From contig DATKEG010000066.1 in assembly GCA_035544515.1 (NCBI GenBank), positions 1 to 7,784 on the forward strand: DNA of 7,784 nucleotides, given 5' to 3'. The notes beneath the pieces were generated by a model, which worked only from the letters and a program-made list of their open reading frames with translations, searched no databases and was not told the origin of the DNA. The position numbers were made by a program, and so were the translations under genes. Positions 1-6,603 of the stretch are shown here, in pieces (within the stretch, counting starts at the first letter, position 1; each line of letters begins with the position of its first letter). Source of the DNA: DATKEG01 sp035544515. Its GTDB lineage: Bacteria; Acidobacteriota; Vicinamibacteria; Fen-336.

Positions 1-2
1 TG

Positions 3-617
3 GTGGCCAACGGATGCGACGTGCCGCTCGACCGCCGCTTCCCCGGCCTGGCCACCGCGCGCCCGCCGCGCGTGCTCTACGCCGGCCAGCTCTATCCCTG
101 GAAGGGCGTGGACGTGCTGGTGGAGGCGATGGCGCTGGTGCCGGAGGCGCGCCTGGTGATCCTGGGCGGGCTCGAAGGGGAGAGGGACCTCGCGCGCGTG
201 CGCGACCTGGTGGAGGCGCGGGGCCTGGCCGCGCGCACGGAGATGCCGGGGACGCTGCCGCAGGCGCGCGTGGCGTCCGAGCTGGCGCGCGCGGCCGTGG
301 TGGCGGTGCCGTTCCTGCGCACGGCGATGACGGAGCGGCACACCTCGCCGCTCAAGGCCTTCGAGGCCATGGCCGCGGGGCGGCCCCTCGTCGCTTCGGA
401 CCTGCCCAGCAGCCGCGAGTTCCTCCGCGACGGGCGCAATGCGCTCCTCGTGCCGCCCGGTGACGCCGGCGCGCTGGCCGCCGCGGTGGCGCGCCTGCTC
501 GCGGACCCCGCGCTGGCCGAGCGGCTGGCCCGGAACGCCTGGGACGAGGCGCCGGCCTACTCCTGGGACGCCCGCGCACGCGCGCTGCGCGCGCTGTTCG
601 ACGAGGTGCCGTCCTGA
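3..617 (+). CDS. GT4-like glycosyltransferase, C-terminal half (5' end outside window)
   Basis: This is the nucleotide-sugar-binding half of a GT-B fold glycosyltransferase, expected to transfer a sugar at the cytoplasmic face of the membrane. The frame is already open at the left edge, so the GTG at position 3 is an internal codon. The family is usually about 370-400 residues and 204 are visible, so roughly half is missing. Residues are numbered from the codon at 3. The inter-domain NGCD (3-6) is the usual PNGxD hinge. The first strand of the C-terminal Rossmann domain is followed by GQLYPWKG (28-35), whose lysine normally contacts donor phosphate. LVILGG follows, then SPLKAFEAMAAG with E121. 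The first Glu of the usual EX7E motif is replaced by His113, as in the SPLK subtype that gene 4 also shows. The end contains a YSW motif typical of GT4 C-termini. The stop TGA overlaps a possible CTG start of the next gene. Donor and acceptor are unknown. The family call is firm; the specificity is not. Confidence 0.9.
   Translation: MANGCDVPLDRRFPGLATARPPRVLYAGQLYPWKGVDVLVEAMALVPEARLVILGGLEGERDLARVRDLVEARGLAARTEMPGTLPQARVASELARAAVVAVPFLRTAMTERHTSPLKAFEAMAAGRPLVASDLPSSREFLRDGRNALLVPPGDAGALAAAVARLLADPALAERLARNAWDEAPAYSWDARARALRALFDEVPS
603..608 (+). promoter_or_regulatory. Shine-Dalgarno-like GAGGTG before the gene 2 start
   Basis: GAGGTG matches six consecutive bases of the anti-SD complement. 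It ends 5 nt before the CTG at 614, an ideal spacing, but 26 nt before the GTG at 635, which is too far. If it is functional it favours the CTG at 614, overlapping the upstream TGA. The site also encodes residues of gene 1 (DEV), so it could be chance. Confidence 0.4.
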
Positions 618-634
618 GCGGGCGGGGGTGGCTG

Positions 635-1978
635 GTGGCCGCGTTCCTCCTCACGCTGCCGCTGGTCACGCCGAAGATCCGCGGGGCGGACGAGATCGAG
701 TACTTCTCCTACCTGCCCTCGCTCGTGTTCGACCACGACCTGGACTTCGGCGACGAGTACCGGCACTTCCATGACCGCGACCCGGAGGGCCTCGCGGGCT
801 TCAAGGCGACCTTCCTCGACCGCCGCGAGCCGGCGACGGGGCGCCACATCAACTTCGGTCCGGTCGGCTCCGCGCTGCTGTGGTCGCCCTTCTACCTCGT
901 CGCGCACGCGGCCACGCTCTTCGCGCGGGCGCTGGGCGCCGGAGTGCCGGCGGACGGCCTCTCCTGGCCCTACCAGGCCGCCGCCGGCTACGCCTCGGCG
1001 CTGTACGGGTTCTTCGGGCTGCTCCTGGCGCGCGGCACGCTCGTGCGCTTCGGGGGATGGGCGGACGCGGCGGCGACACCCTCCGTGCTGGCGTTGTGGC
1101 TGGGCACGCCGGTCTTCTACTACATGACCGTCGCTCCCGGCTTCGCGCACGCGAACTCGCTCTTCGCCGTCTCCCTGCTCGTGTGGGCGTGGCTGTGGGC
1201 GCGGGCGCGCGCGGACGCGGCCACACCGCGCGACTGGGCGCTGGTGGGCCTGGCCGGCGGGCTGTGCGGCCTCATCCGCGAGCAGGACGCGCTGTTCCTC
1301 GCCCTGCCCGCGCTGTGGCTCGCCTACGAGGCCCTGCGGACGGGCGCCTGGCGCCGCGGCCTCCTCCGCGCCCTGGCCCTCGGAGCCGCCGCCTTCCTCG
1401 CCATGGTTCCGCAGCTCTTCGTCTACCGCGCGCTGACGGGACGGTTCGGGCCTTCCCGGCTCGTCACCCGCAAGGTGAGCTACGGGAGCCCCCACTTCTT
1501 CGAAGTGCTGTTCGACCCCGCGCACGGGCTGTACGCGTGGGCGCCGCTCCTGCTGCTGGCCACCGCCGGCCTCCTCCTGGCCCTGTGGCGGCGCCGCGAC
1601 GCGGTGACGGCGCTCCTCGCCCTCGGCCTCCTCCTGCAGGTCTGGATCAACGGCGCGCTAGAGAGCTGGACGCAGGCCGGCGCCTTCGGGTCGCGCCGGT
1701 TCGTGGCGGCCACGCCGCTGTTCGCCTGGGGGCTGGCCGCGCTGCTGCAGGCGGCGCCGGCGCGCCTTGGACGCGGGCCCGCGGCCGCGGTCGTGGCGCT
1801 GTTCGCGTGGTGGAACGTGTCGCTGATGGTGCAGTTCGGGCTCCGGCTGATGGACCGCCAGCGCCTGGAATGGCCGGAGGTGGCCGTCAACCAGTTCACG
1901 GCGGTGCCGCCGCGGCTGGCGCGCGTGGCGGTGCTGTTCTTCACCGACCGCGAGCGCCTGGTGCGGGAGGCGCCTTGA
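635..1978 (+). CDS. GT-C/GT39-like polytopic membrane protein, putative lipid-linked-sugar glycosyltransferase
   Basis: An integral membrane protein of 447 residues from the GTG at 635, with about 11-12 hydrophobic segments. After the first segment comes an acidic, aromatic loop, GADEIEYF (D19, E20), then DLDFGDEY (35-42). GT-C enzymes carry a catalytic or metal-binding acidic residue in the first extracytoplasmic loop and usually take sugar from a polyprenyl-phosphate donor. Other marks are VGSALLWSPF, IREQDALF (R215) and LFDPAHGLYAWAP (H297), all shared with gene 7, of which it is a clear paralogue. Frame 2 has no ATG, GTG or TTG between the stop at 461 and 635. A CTG at 614, in the 4-nt overlap pattern and behind a good SD, would add SGRGWLV and lengthen an otherwise very short first membrane segment, giving 454 residues. 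It may instead be a membrane protein of unknown function with a GT-C-like fold. Confidence is high for a membrane protein and moderate for a glycosyltransferase. Confidence 0.8.
   Translation: MAAFLLTLPLVTPKIRGADEIEYFSYLPSLVFDHDLDFGDEYRHFHDRDPEGLAGFKATFLDRREPATGRHINFGPVGSALLWSPFYLVAHAATLFARALGAGVPADGLSWPYQAAAGYASALYGFFGLLLARGTLVRFGGWADAAATPSVLALWLGTPVFYYMTVAPGFAHANSLFAVSLLVWAWLWARARADAATPRDWALVGLAGGLCGLIREQDALFLALPALWLAYEALRTGAWRRGLLRALALGAAAFLAMVPQLFVYRALTGRFGPSRLVTRKVSYGSPHFFEVLFDPAHGLYAWAPLLLLATAGLLLALWRRRDAVTALLALGLLLQVWINGALESWTQAGAFGSRRFVAATPLFAWGLAALLQAAPARLGRGPAAAVVALFAWWNVSLMVQFGLRLMDRQRLEWPEVAVNQFTAVPPRLARVAVLFFTDRERLVREAP
1965..1970 (+). promoter_or_regulatory. Shine-Dalgarno GGGAGG for the methyltransferase gene
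   Basis: GGGAGG lies 4 nt before the TTG at 1975, inside the last codons of gene 2. It supports the TTG as the true start although the same frame stays open far upstream. Confidence 0.5.
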
Positions 1979-3093
1979 TCTCCGAGGCGCTCCTCGCCCG
2001 CGTGGCCTGCCCCGTGTGCCTGGAGGCCGCGGGCTGCTCCGCCTGTGCCCGGCCCGGAAGCGGACACGACGCCTGCGCGGCCGAATACGCCGCGCGGGTG
2101 CGCTGCGGCTGCGGAGGTCCGGACAAGAGAACCCTGGCGCGCGAGCCGGCCGCGCTGCGCTGCCCGTGCTGCGGCGCGCGCTATCCCCTGCACGCCGGCG
2201 GCTACGTCGACCTCCTGCCGCGCGCCGCGGTGGGCCCGGCCACGCAATACGCCGACCACGAGTTCCACGAGCGCATGCAGGTGACCGAGGCGCCGCCCGT
2301 GCTCTCGGCCCGCGTGAAGGCCGACATGATGCTGCGCATGCTCGACCCCCCGCCCGGCGAGCCGGCGCTCGACCTCGGCTGCGGCGCGGGCAAGCTGGCG
2401 GCGTACGCGGGACGCGAGGGGTCACGCGCGGCGGGCCTCGACGCCGCGCCCTTCTTCCTGGCCGGGGCGGCGGCCGTGGTGGACCTGGCGCTGGGCGACC
2501 TGCGGCGGCTGCCGTTCCGCAAGGGCGCGTACGCGCGCGCCTATTCGCTCGACGTGCTCGAGCATCTCGACGAGGCGGGGCTGCGCGACGTGCTCCTCGA
2601 GGCGCGCCGGGTGGTCGGGCCGGGCGGGCGCCTCTTCGTCTACACGCACGCCATGGAATCGTCGCGGCTGGCCCTGTTCCAGCGCGCGGTCAACCGCCTG
2701 GCCCGCCGGCTCGGCCGCGCGGGCCTGATCGACCACGAGCGCGAAGCCCTGCGCAAGAGCGACCATCGCAACGCCATCCGCAGCCACGAGCACTTCGACG
2801 CGCTGTGCGCGGAGGCGGGACTGGAGGTGGCGCAGCGGCGCTACTACAACGTCGTGCTCAAGGCCGTGGTGGAGGACCTCGGACTGCGCCTGTTCGAGCA
2901 GGCGCGCCGGCGGGGAAGGCCGGCGGAGGGCGACGCGCACGGCCATGCCCGCCCGGCGGCCGCCGCGCCCGCCCCCGGGCGGCTCCTCGTGGGCGTGGCC
3001 ACGGCCCTGACCTGGGTCCTCAAGCTCGACGTGGTGCTCTTCGGCGGCGTGCGCACGGGACCGTTCTTCGGCCTGCTGCGGCCGCGGGCATGA
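1975..3093 (+). CDS. Trm112-like zinc-ribbon and class I SAM-dependent methyltransferase fusion
   Basis: A 372-residue protein that probably methylates a sugar or glycan-linked acceptor using S-adenosylmethionine. Residues 1-83 are cysteine-rich: C12, C15, C21, C24, C34, C44, C46, C63, C65 and C66. They end in CPCCGARYPLHAGGYVDLLP, the typical closing half of a Trm112-like zinc ribbon. The methyltransferase domain runs from about 110 to 300. Motif I is LDLGCGAG (132-139), the acidic residue after strand 2 is D156 in GLDAA, LALGDLRRLPF (171-181) is next, and YSLDVLEHL (190-198) is the post-motif typical of Methyltransf_11. VGPGGRLFVYTH follows. A Pro/Ala-rich linker leads to a hydrophobic tail at about 337-359 that could touch the membrane. 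The TTG start overlaps the gene 2 stop (TTGA) and has a good SD. The frame is open upstream over gene 2, but only the part from 1975 has domain sense. The substrate is unknown; a methyl cap or decoration is inferred from the neighbours. Confidence 0.88.
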   Translation: MISEALLARVACPVCLEAAGCSACARPGSGHDACAAEYAARVRCGCGGPDKRTLAREPAALRCPCCGARYPLHAGGYVDLLPRAAVGPATQYADHEFHERMQVTEAPPVLSARVKADMMLRMLDPPPGEPALDLGCGAGKLAAYAGREGSRAAGLDAAPFFLAGAAAVVDLALGDLRRLPFRKGAYARAYSLDVLEHLDEAGLRDVLLEARRVVGPGGRLFVYTHAMESSRLALFQRAVNRLARRLGRAGLIDHEREALRKSDHRNAIRSHEHFDALCAEAGLEVAQRRYYNVVLKAVVEDLGLRLFEQARRRGRPAEGDAHGHARPAAAAPAPGRLLVGVATALTWVLKLDVVLFGGVRTGPFFGLLRPRA

Positions 3094-4229
3094 GGATCCT
3101 CTACGTGGCGTCCGACCAGGTCGTGCCCGGCGATACGGGGGGTAGCGTACACGTGCTCGAGGTCGCGCGAGGGCTGGCGGCGCGCGGCCACGAGGTGCAC
3201 GCGGTGGTCCGGGCGCAAGAGGGCGCGCCCGCCCGCGAAGAACGGTTCGGTGTGGTGTGGCATCGCGTCCGTTGGTGGCCCCCGCACCGGCTTTTCCGCT
3301 TCCGCGCGCAGCCGGCCGTGGAGGCCGTGGCCGCCCGGACGCGGCCCCAGGTCGTGATGGAGCGCTACTACAACTTCGGCGGCGAGGGGATCGGGACCGC
3401 GGCCGGACGGGGCCTGCCCTCGCTCCTCGAGGTGAACTCTCCCGTGGTGGACCATCGCGGATCGCTCAAGGCGGCGCTCGACCTCCTGGCCGTCGTGCGG
3501 CCAATGCGGCGCCACCGCGAGGGACTGTGCCGCGAGGCCACGGCGATCGTGAGCCCCCTCGTCTCGATCGTGCCGGAGTTCGCGCGGGAAAGGACGCACG
3601 GCGTGAGCTGGGGCGCCAACGTGGAAGCGTTCGCTCCGGCGCGCCGGGACGCGGCCGTCCGGCGCGAGCTGGGCGTACCCGAGGGCGCGGTGGCCGCCGT
3701 CTTCAGCGGGAGCTTCCGGCCGTGGCACGGCGTGCACGTGCTCGAAGAGGCGGCGCGGGCGCTCTCCGCCACCCATCCCGAGCTGTTCTTCCTCCTGGTC
3801 GGAGGCGAGTCCGCGCCGGCGCGCGGCTACCGGGGCCGCCGGATCGGCCGGGTGCCGTACGAGCGGATGCCGGAGATCGTGGCCGCGGCCGACGTGGGCG
3901 TGGCCCCCTACGATACGCGGCGCCTGCGACAGCTCCGGCTCGGGTTCTACTGGTCGCCCCTGAAGGTGTTCGAATACATGGCCAGCGGGCTGCCCACGGT
4001 CACCATCCCGCGCGCGCCGCTGAGCGAGATCGTGCGCGACGGCGAGGAGGGGCTGCACTTCCGGGAGGCGGACGCAACGGACCTCGCGCGGGCGCTGGCA
4101 CGCCTGGCCGGAGACCCCGGCCTGCGCGCCCGGCTCGGGGAGAGCGCCCGCGCCCGCGTGGTGGAGCGTTACTCCTGGGCCCGCCACTGCGAGCAGCTCG
4201 AGTCCGTCCTGGCCGGGCTCCTCTCTTGA
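3090..4229 (+). CDS. GT4-like glycosyltransferase, SPLK subtype
   Basis: A complete 379-residue GT-B enzyme, a normal length for GT4. It starts at the only ATG start in the cluster, overlapping the methyltransferase stop (ATGA). The N-terminal acceptor domain opens with MRILYVAS, then the glycine loop GDTGGSVHVLEVARGL (14-29) and GHEV. ERYYNF and LEVNSPV (113-119) are typical of a GT4 subgroup found in polysaccharide loci. The C-terminal donor domain begins with FSGSFRPWHGVHVL (205-218), where His213 takes the place of the usual lysine. It carries SPLKVFEYMASG with E295; the first EX7E glutamate is replaced by Tyr287. IVRDGEEGLHF and YSW close the domain. It resembles gene 1 more than genes 5 and 6. 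It probably adds one sugar to a lipid-linked acceptor in the cytoplasm; donor and linkage cannot be read from the sequence. No clear SD is seen, so expression probably relies on coupling. Confidence 0.92.
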   Translation: MRILYVASDQVVPGDTGGSVHVLEVARGLAARGHEVHAVVRAQEGAPAREERFGVVWHRVRWWPPHRLFRFRAQPAVEAVAARTRPQVVMERYYNFGGEGIGTAAGRGLPSLLEVNSPVVDHRGSLKAALDLLAVVRPMRRHREGLCREATAIVSPLVSIVPEFARERTHGVSWGANVEAFAPARRDAAVRRELGVPEGAVAAVFSGSFRPWHGVHVLEEAARALSATHPELFFLLVGGESAPARGYRGRRIGRVPYERMPEIVAAADVGVAPYDTRRLRQLRLGFYWSPLKVFEYMASGLPTVTIPRAPLSEIVRDGEEGLHFREADATDLARALARLAGDPGLRARLGESARARVVERYSWARHCEQLESVLAGLLS

Positions 4230-5389
4230 AGGTGGTCCTGGCGAGCGAGGTCTATCCGCCGCGGGCGGGAGGTGCGGGCTGGTCGGCCCGGGCGCTGGCC
4301 CTGGGCCTGCGCGCGGCCGGCCACGAGGTGTCGTTGGTCACCACCAGCCCCGGGCCCGTCCTCCTCGACGGGATCGCCGTCGAGCGGCTGACCGTGCGCG
4401 GGCGCAAGCGCCTGGCGGTGCCCCGGGCCTTCGCCGCGGCGCTGGCCCGGCACGCGGGGGCGGTGGTGCACGCCCAGCACTCCCTCTCCGCGCTGGGCAG
4501 CCTGGCCGGGGACAGCCCGCACAAGGTGGCCGTCACCGTGCGCGATCACTGGCCGGTCTGCTTCTGGTCCACGCGCATCAGCGAGGGCGCGCTGTGCGCG
4601 GCCTGCGGCACGGCCCCCATGTCGCGTTGCGTCCGCGGCCGCGTGCGGGCGCCCGCGCCGCTGTCCTGGGCGGCCGTGCCCTACATGAAGGGCGATCTCC
4701 TCTTGAAGCGGCGCGCGCTGCGGCGCGCCGGGGCCACGCTGGCGGTGAGCGACGCGATCGCCGCCGAGCTCGCCGCCGCCGGCATCCCGCGCGTGGAGGT
4801 GCTCCCGAACATCGTGGATGCGGAGGAGGTCCGCGCCCTGGCCGCCTCCGGGCCCTCCTTCGCGCTGCCCGGGAGATTCCTGCTGTTCGTGGGCAAGCTC
4901 GAGGAGAACAAGGGCGTGCGCCTGCTCGTGCCCGCGGTGGCGGGCGCGCGCACCGGCCTGCCGCTGGTGGTGCTCGGCGAAGGCACGCTCGCCCACGCGC
5001 TCCGGTTCGACGCCACGGAGGCCGGCCTGTCGCTCCACCTGCGCGGATGGACCGACCGCGAGGACGTGCTGCGGGTCCTGGCGCGCGCCACGGCCCTGGT
5101 GTTTCCCTCGCTCTGGCCCGAGCCGCTCTCGCGCGTGCTGCTCGAGGCGCAGGCCCTGGGCACGCCCGTGGCGGCCATGGACACCGGGGGGACGCGCGAG
5201 ATCGTGCGCGACGGCGTCGACGGCCTCCTGGTGACAGGCGCGGAGCGGCTGAGCGAAGCGGTCGGCCGGCTCGCGGGCGACGAGCGCCTGCGCCTGCGCC
5301 TGGCCGAGGGTGCGCGGGCGAGCGCCGACCGCTTCTCGCCGGCGTCCCTCGTGCCGCGCTACGAGGCGGTGTACCGGCGGCTCGCGTGA
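4226..5389 (+). CDS. GT4-like glycosyltransferase with a four-cysteine insertion
   Basis: A 387-residue GT-B enzyme. The TTG start overlaps the preceding stop (TTGA) and gives the family's standard opening, KVVLASEVYPPRAGGAG. A GTG two codons later is the only close alternative. GHEVSLVT marks the first Rossmann domain. In the acceptor domain, RDHWPVC (106-112) leads into a cysteine cluster: C112, C124, C127, C135. AVSDAI and LPNIVD follow, then FVGKLEENKG (221-230, K229) and VVLGEG. The canonical EX7E has E299 and E307 in PEPLSRVLLEAQALG, followed by TGGTREIVRDGVDGLLV. GT4 enzymes with a DxW..CP-type, Cys-containing segment are known, so the insertion is probably structural, perhaps zinc-binding. 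It is expected to act in the cytoplasm on a nucleotide-sugar donor. The sugar is unknown. The GT4 call is firm. Confidence 0.92.
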   Translation: MKVVLASEVYPPRAGGAGWSARALALGLRAAGHEVSLVTTSPGPVLLDGIAVERLTVRGRKRLAVPRAFAAALARHAGAVVHAQHSLSALGSLAGDSPHKVAVTVRDHWPVCFWSTRISEGALCAACGTAPMSRCVRGRVRAPAPLSWAAVPYMKGDLLLKRRALRRAGATLAVSDAIAAELAAAGIPRVEVLPNIVDAEEVRALAASGPSFALPGRFLLFVGKLEENKGVRLLVPAVAGARTGLPLVVLGEGTLAHALRFDATEAGLSLHLRGWTDREDVLRVLARATALVFPSLWPEPLSRVLLEAQALGTPVAAMDTGGTREIVRDGVDGLLVTGAERLSEAVGRLAGDERLRLRLAEGARASADRFSPASLVPRYEAVYRRLA

Positions 5390-6603
5390 GGGTGGCCCTG
5401 CTCAGCCGCGGCGCCCATCCGCTGCACGAGCCGGGCGGCATGGAGCGCGCGGTCTTCCACCTGGCGCGTCACCTGCAGGCCAGGGGCGTCGAGACCGTGC
5501 TCTTCACGCGCCCGCGCACGCGCGCGGGGGCCTTCCCGGGCGAAGTGGTGACCCTCCCCTACGGGCCCGAGCGCGCGCACGGGCGCGTGCTGGACCGCAC
5601 GCTGCGCTACCCTCGTTTCTCCGCGCGCCTGGGCGCGGCCGTGGCCGCGCGCGTGCGGACGGGAGAGGTGGACGTGGTGGACGCCCAGGGTCTGTGCGCG
5701 CTCGGCTACGGGCGGGCGCGGAAGGCGGACCCGCGCCTCCTCGCTCCCCTGGTGATGAACCCGCAGGGCATGGAGGAGCACCGCACGCGCGGGCTGAAAC
5801 GGCTGGCCCTCGCTCGGCTGCGCGCCCTCTCGCGCGAGGCGGCGCGGCTCGCCGACCGCGTGGTGGCGACCGACGAGGCGACGCGCCAGGACGTGCCGCT
5901 CCTGCTGGGCGTCGAGGCGAGCAAGGTGGTGGTGCTGCCCAACGGCTTCGACCCCGACGACGTCTCCGCGCTCACGCCGGCGGATCCCGCGGCTTTTGTC
6001 CACGCCGCCCTGCCCGGGCTGGCCGGCGCGGCGCCGCTGTTCCTCTCCGTGGGACGGCTCGAGCCCTACAAGGGGTTCGGCGACACCCTGGCCGCGCTGG
6101 AGCGGGCGCACGCCGGGGGGCTCCTGGGCGACCGCTGGGCGTGGGTGGCGGTGGGGGCCGGCCGGGGCACGGGAGCCGAGCCGGACGTGCCGGCCGGCCT
6201 CTCCGGTCACATCCACTTCACCGGCCACGTCGCGGACGATCTTCTCCACGCGCTCTACGCGCGCGCCGACGCGTTCGTCCACGCCACGCGCTTCGAGGGC
6301 TCGAGCCTGGTCACCCTGGAGGCCATGGCGCACGGCCTCCCGGTGATCGCCACGCGTGCCGGCGGCATCCCCGACAAGGTCGTGGACGGCGAGACCGGGT
6401 ACCTGGTGGAGCCGGGCGACCGGGCCCTCCTGGCGGAGAGGCTCGGGCGGGTGGCCCGGGCGCCGGACGAGGCGCGGAGGATGGGCGCGCGCGGGCGGGC
6501 GCGCGGGCGCGAGCGCTTCGCCTGGCCCGTTCTCGTCGAGCGCACGATCGCGCTCTACTCGGAGCTGATGGGCGCCGCGCGCGCGGGGGCGGGACGGCCG
6601 TGA
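5386..6603 (+). CDS. Canonical GT4 glycosyltransferase
   Basis: A 405-residue GT-B enzyme with all classical GT4 marks. It begins at a GTG overlapping the previous stop (GTGA), with a weak GGCGG 5 nt upstream. MRVALLSRGAHP is followed by the glycine loop PGGMERAVFHLARHL (16-30). DVVDAQG and MNPQGMEEHR lie in the acceptor domain. VATDEATR precedes the hinge LPNGFDPDDV (184-193). The donor domain has SVGRLEPYKGF (221-231), with R224 and K229 expected to hold the donor phosphates. FTGHVADD and the complete EX7E, with E304 and E312 in FEGSSLVTLEAMAHG, come next, then AGGIPDKVVDGETGYLVEPG. The last nine residues are Ala/Gly/Arg-rich and poorly structured. The likely role is one cytoplasmic sugar transfer in assembly of the same glycan as its neighbours. 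Retaining chemistry is expected from the family; donor and acceptor are unknown. Confidence 0.94.
   Translation: MRVALLSRGAHPLHEPGGMERAVFHLARHLQARGVETVLFTRPRTRAGAFPGEVVTLPYGPERAHGRVLDRTLRYPRFSARLGAAVAARVRTGEVDVVDAQGLCALGYGRARKADPRLLAPLVMNPQGMEEHRTRGLKRLALARLRALSREAARLADRVVATDEATRQDVPLLLGVEASKVVVLPNGFDPDDVSALTPADPAAFVHAALPGLAGAAPLFLSVGRLEPYKGFGDTLAALERAHAGGLLGDRWAWVAVGAGRGTGAEPDVPAGLSGHIHFTGHVADDLLHALYARADAFVHATRFEGSSLVTLEAMAHGLPVIATRAGGIPDKVVDGETGYLVEPGDRALLAERLGRVARAPDEARRMGARGRARGRERFAWPVLVERTIALYSELMGAARAGAGRP

Noticed and set aside
14..463. A 149-codon plus-strand frame inside gene 1
   Set aside because: It is a shadow of the GT4 C-terminal domain in another frame, with an Arg/Ala/Gly-rich low-complexity translation.
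617..634. A possible intergenic promoter between genes 1 and 2
   Set aside because: At most 17 nt separate the stop from the GTG, and there is no -35/-10-like sequence. The gap disappears if CTG 614 is the start.
557..1525. A 322-codon open frame on the minus strand
   Set aside because: It lies wholly antisense to gene 2, is rich in Arg, Gly, Glu and Pro with no hydrophobic core or motif, and is the usual by-product of strong G/C third positions.
880..1974. Upstream extension of the methyltransferase frame, giving a 737-residue protein
   Set aside because: The added part reads gene 2 out of frame and is Arg/Ala/Pro/Gly-rich without domain sense. The TTG at 1975 has an SD and the overlap pattern. 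The frames of genes 4, 5 and 6 show the same artefact upstream of their true starts.
2844..4187. A 447-codon open frame on the minus strand
   Set aside because: It is antisense to the methyltransferase end and gene 4, both of which have clear motifs. Its translation is low-complexity and His/Arg/Pro-rich. That its length equals gene 2's is coincidence.
5359..6333. A 324-codon minus-strand open frame
   Set aside because: It is antisense to gene 6, an unmistakable GT4 enzyme, and has no recognisable domain.
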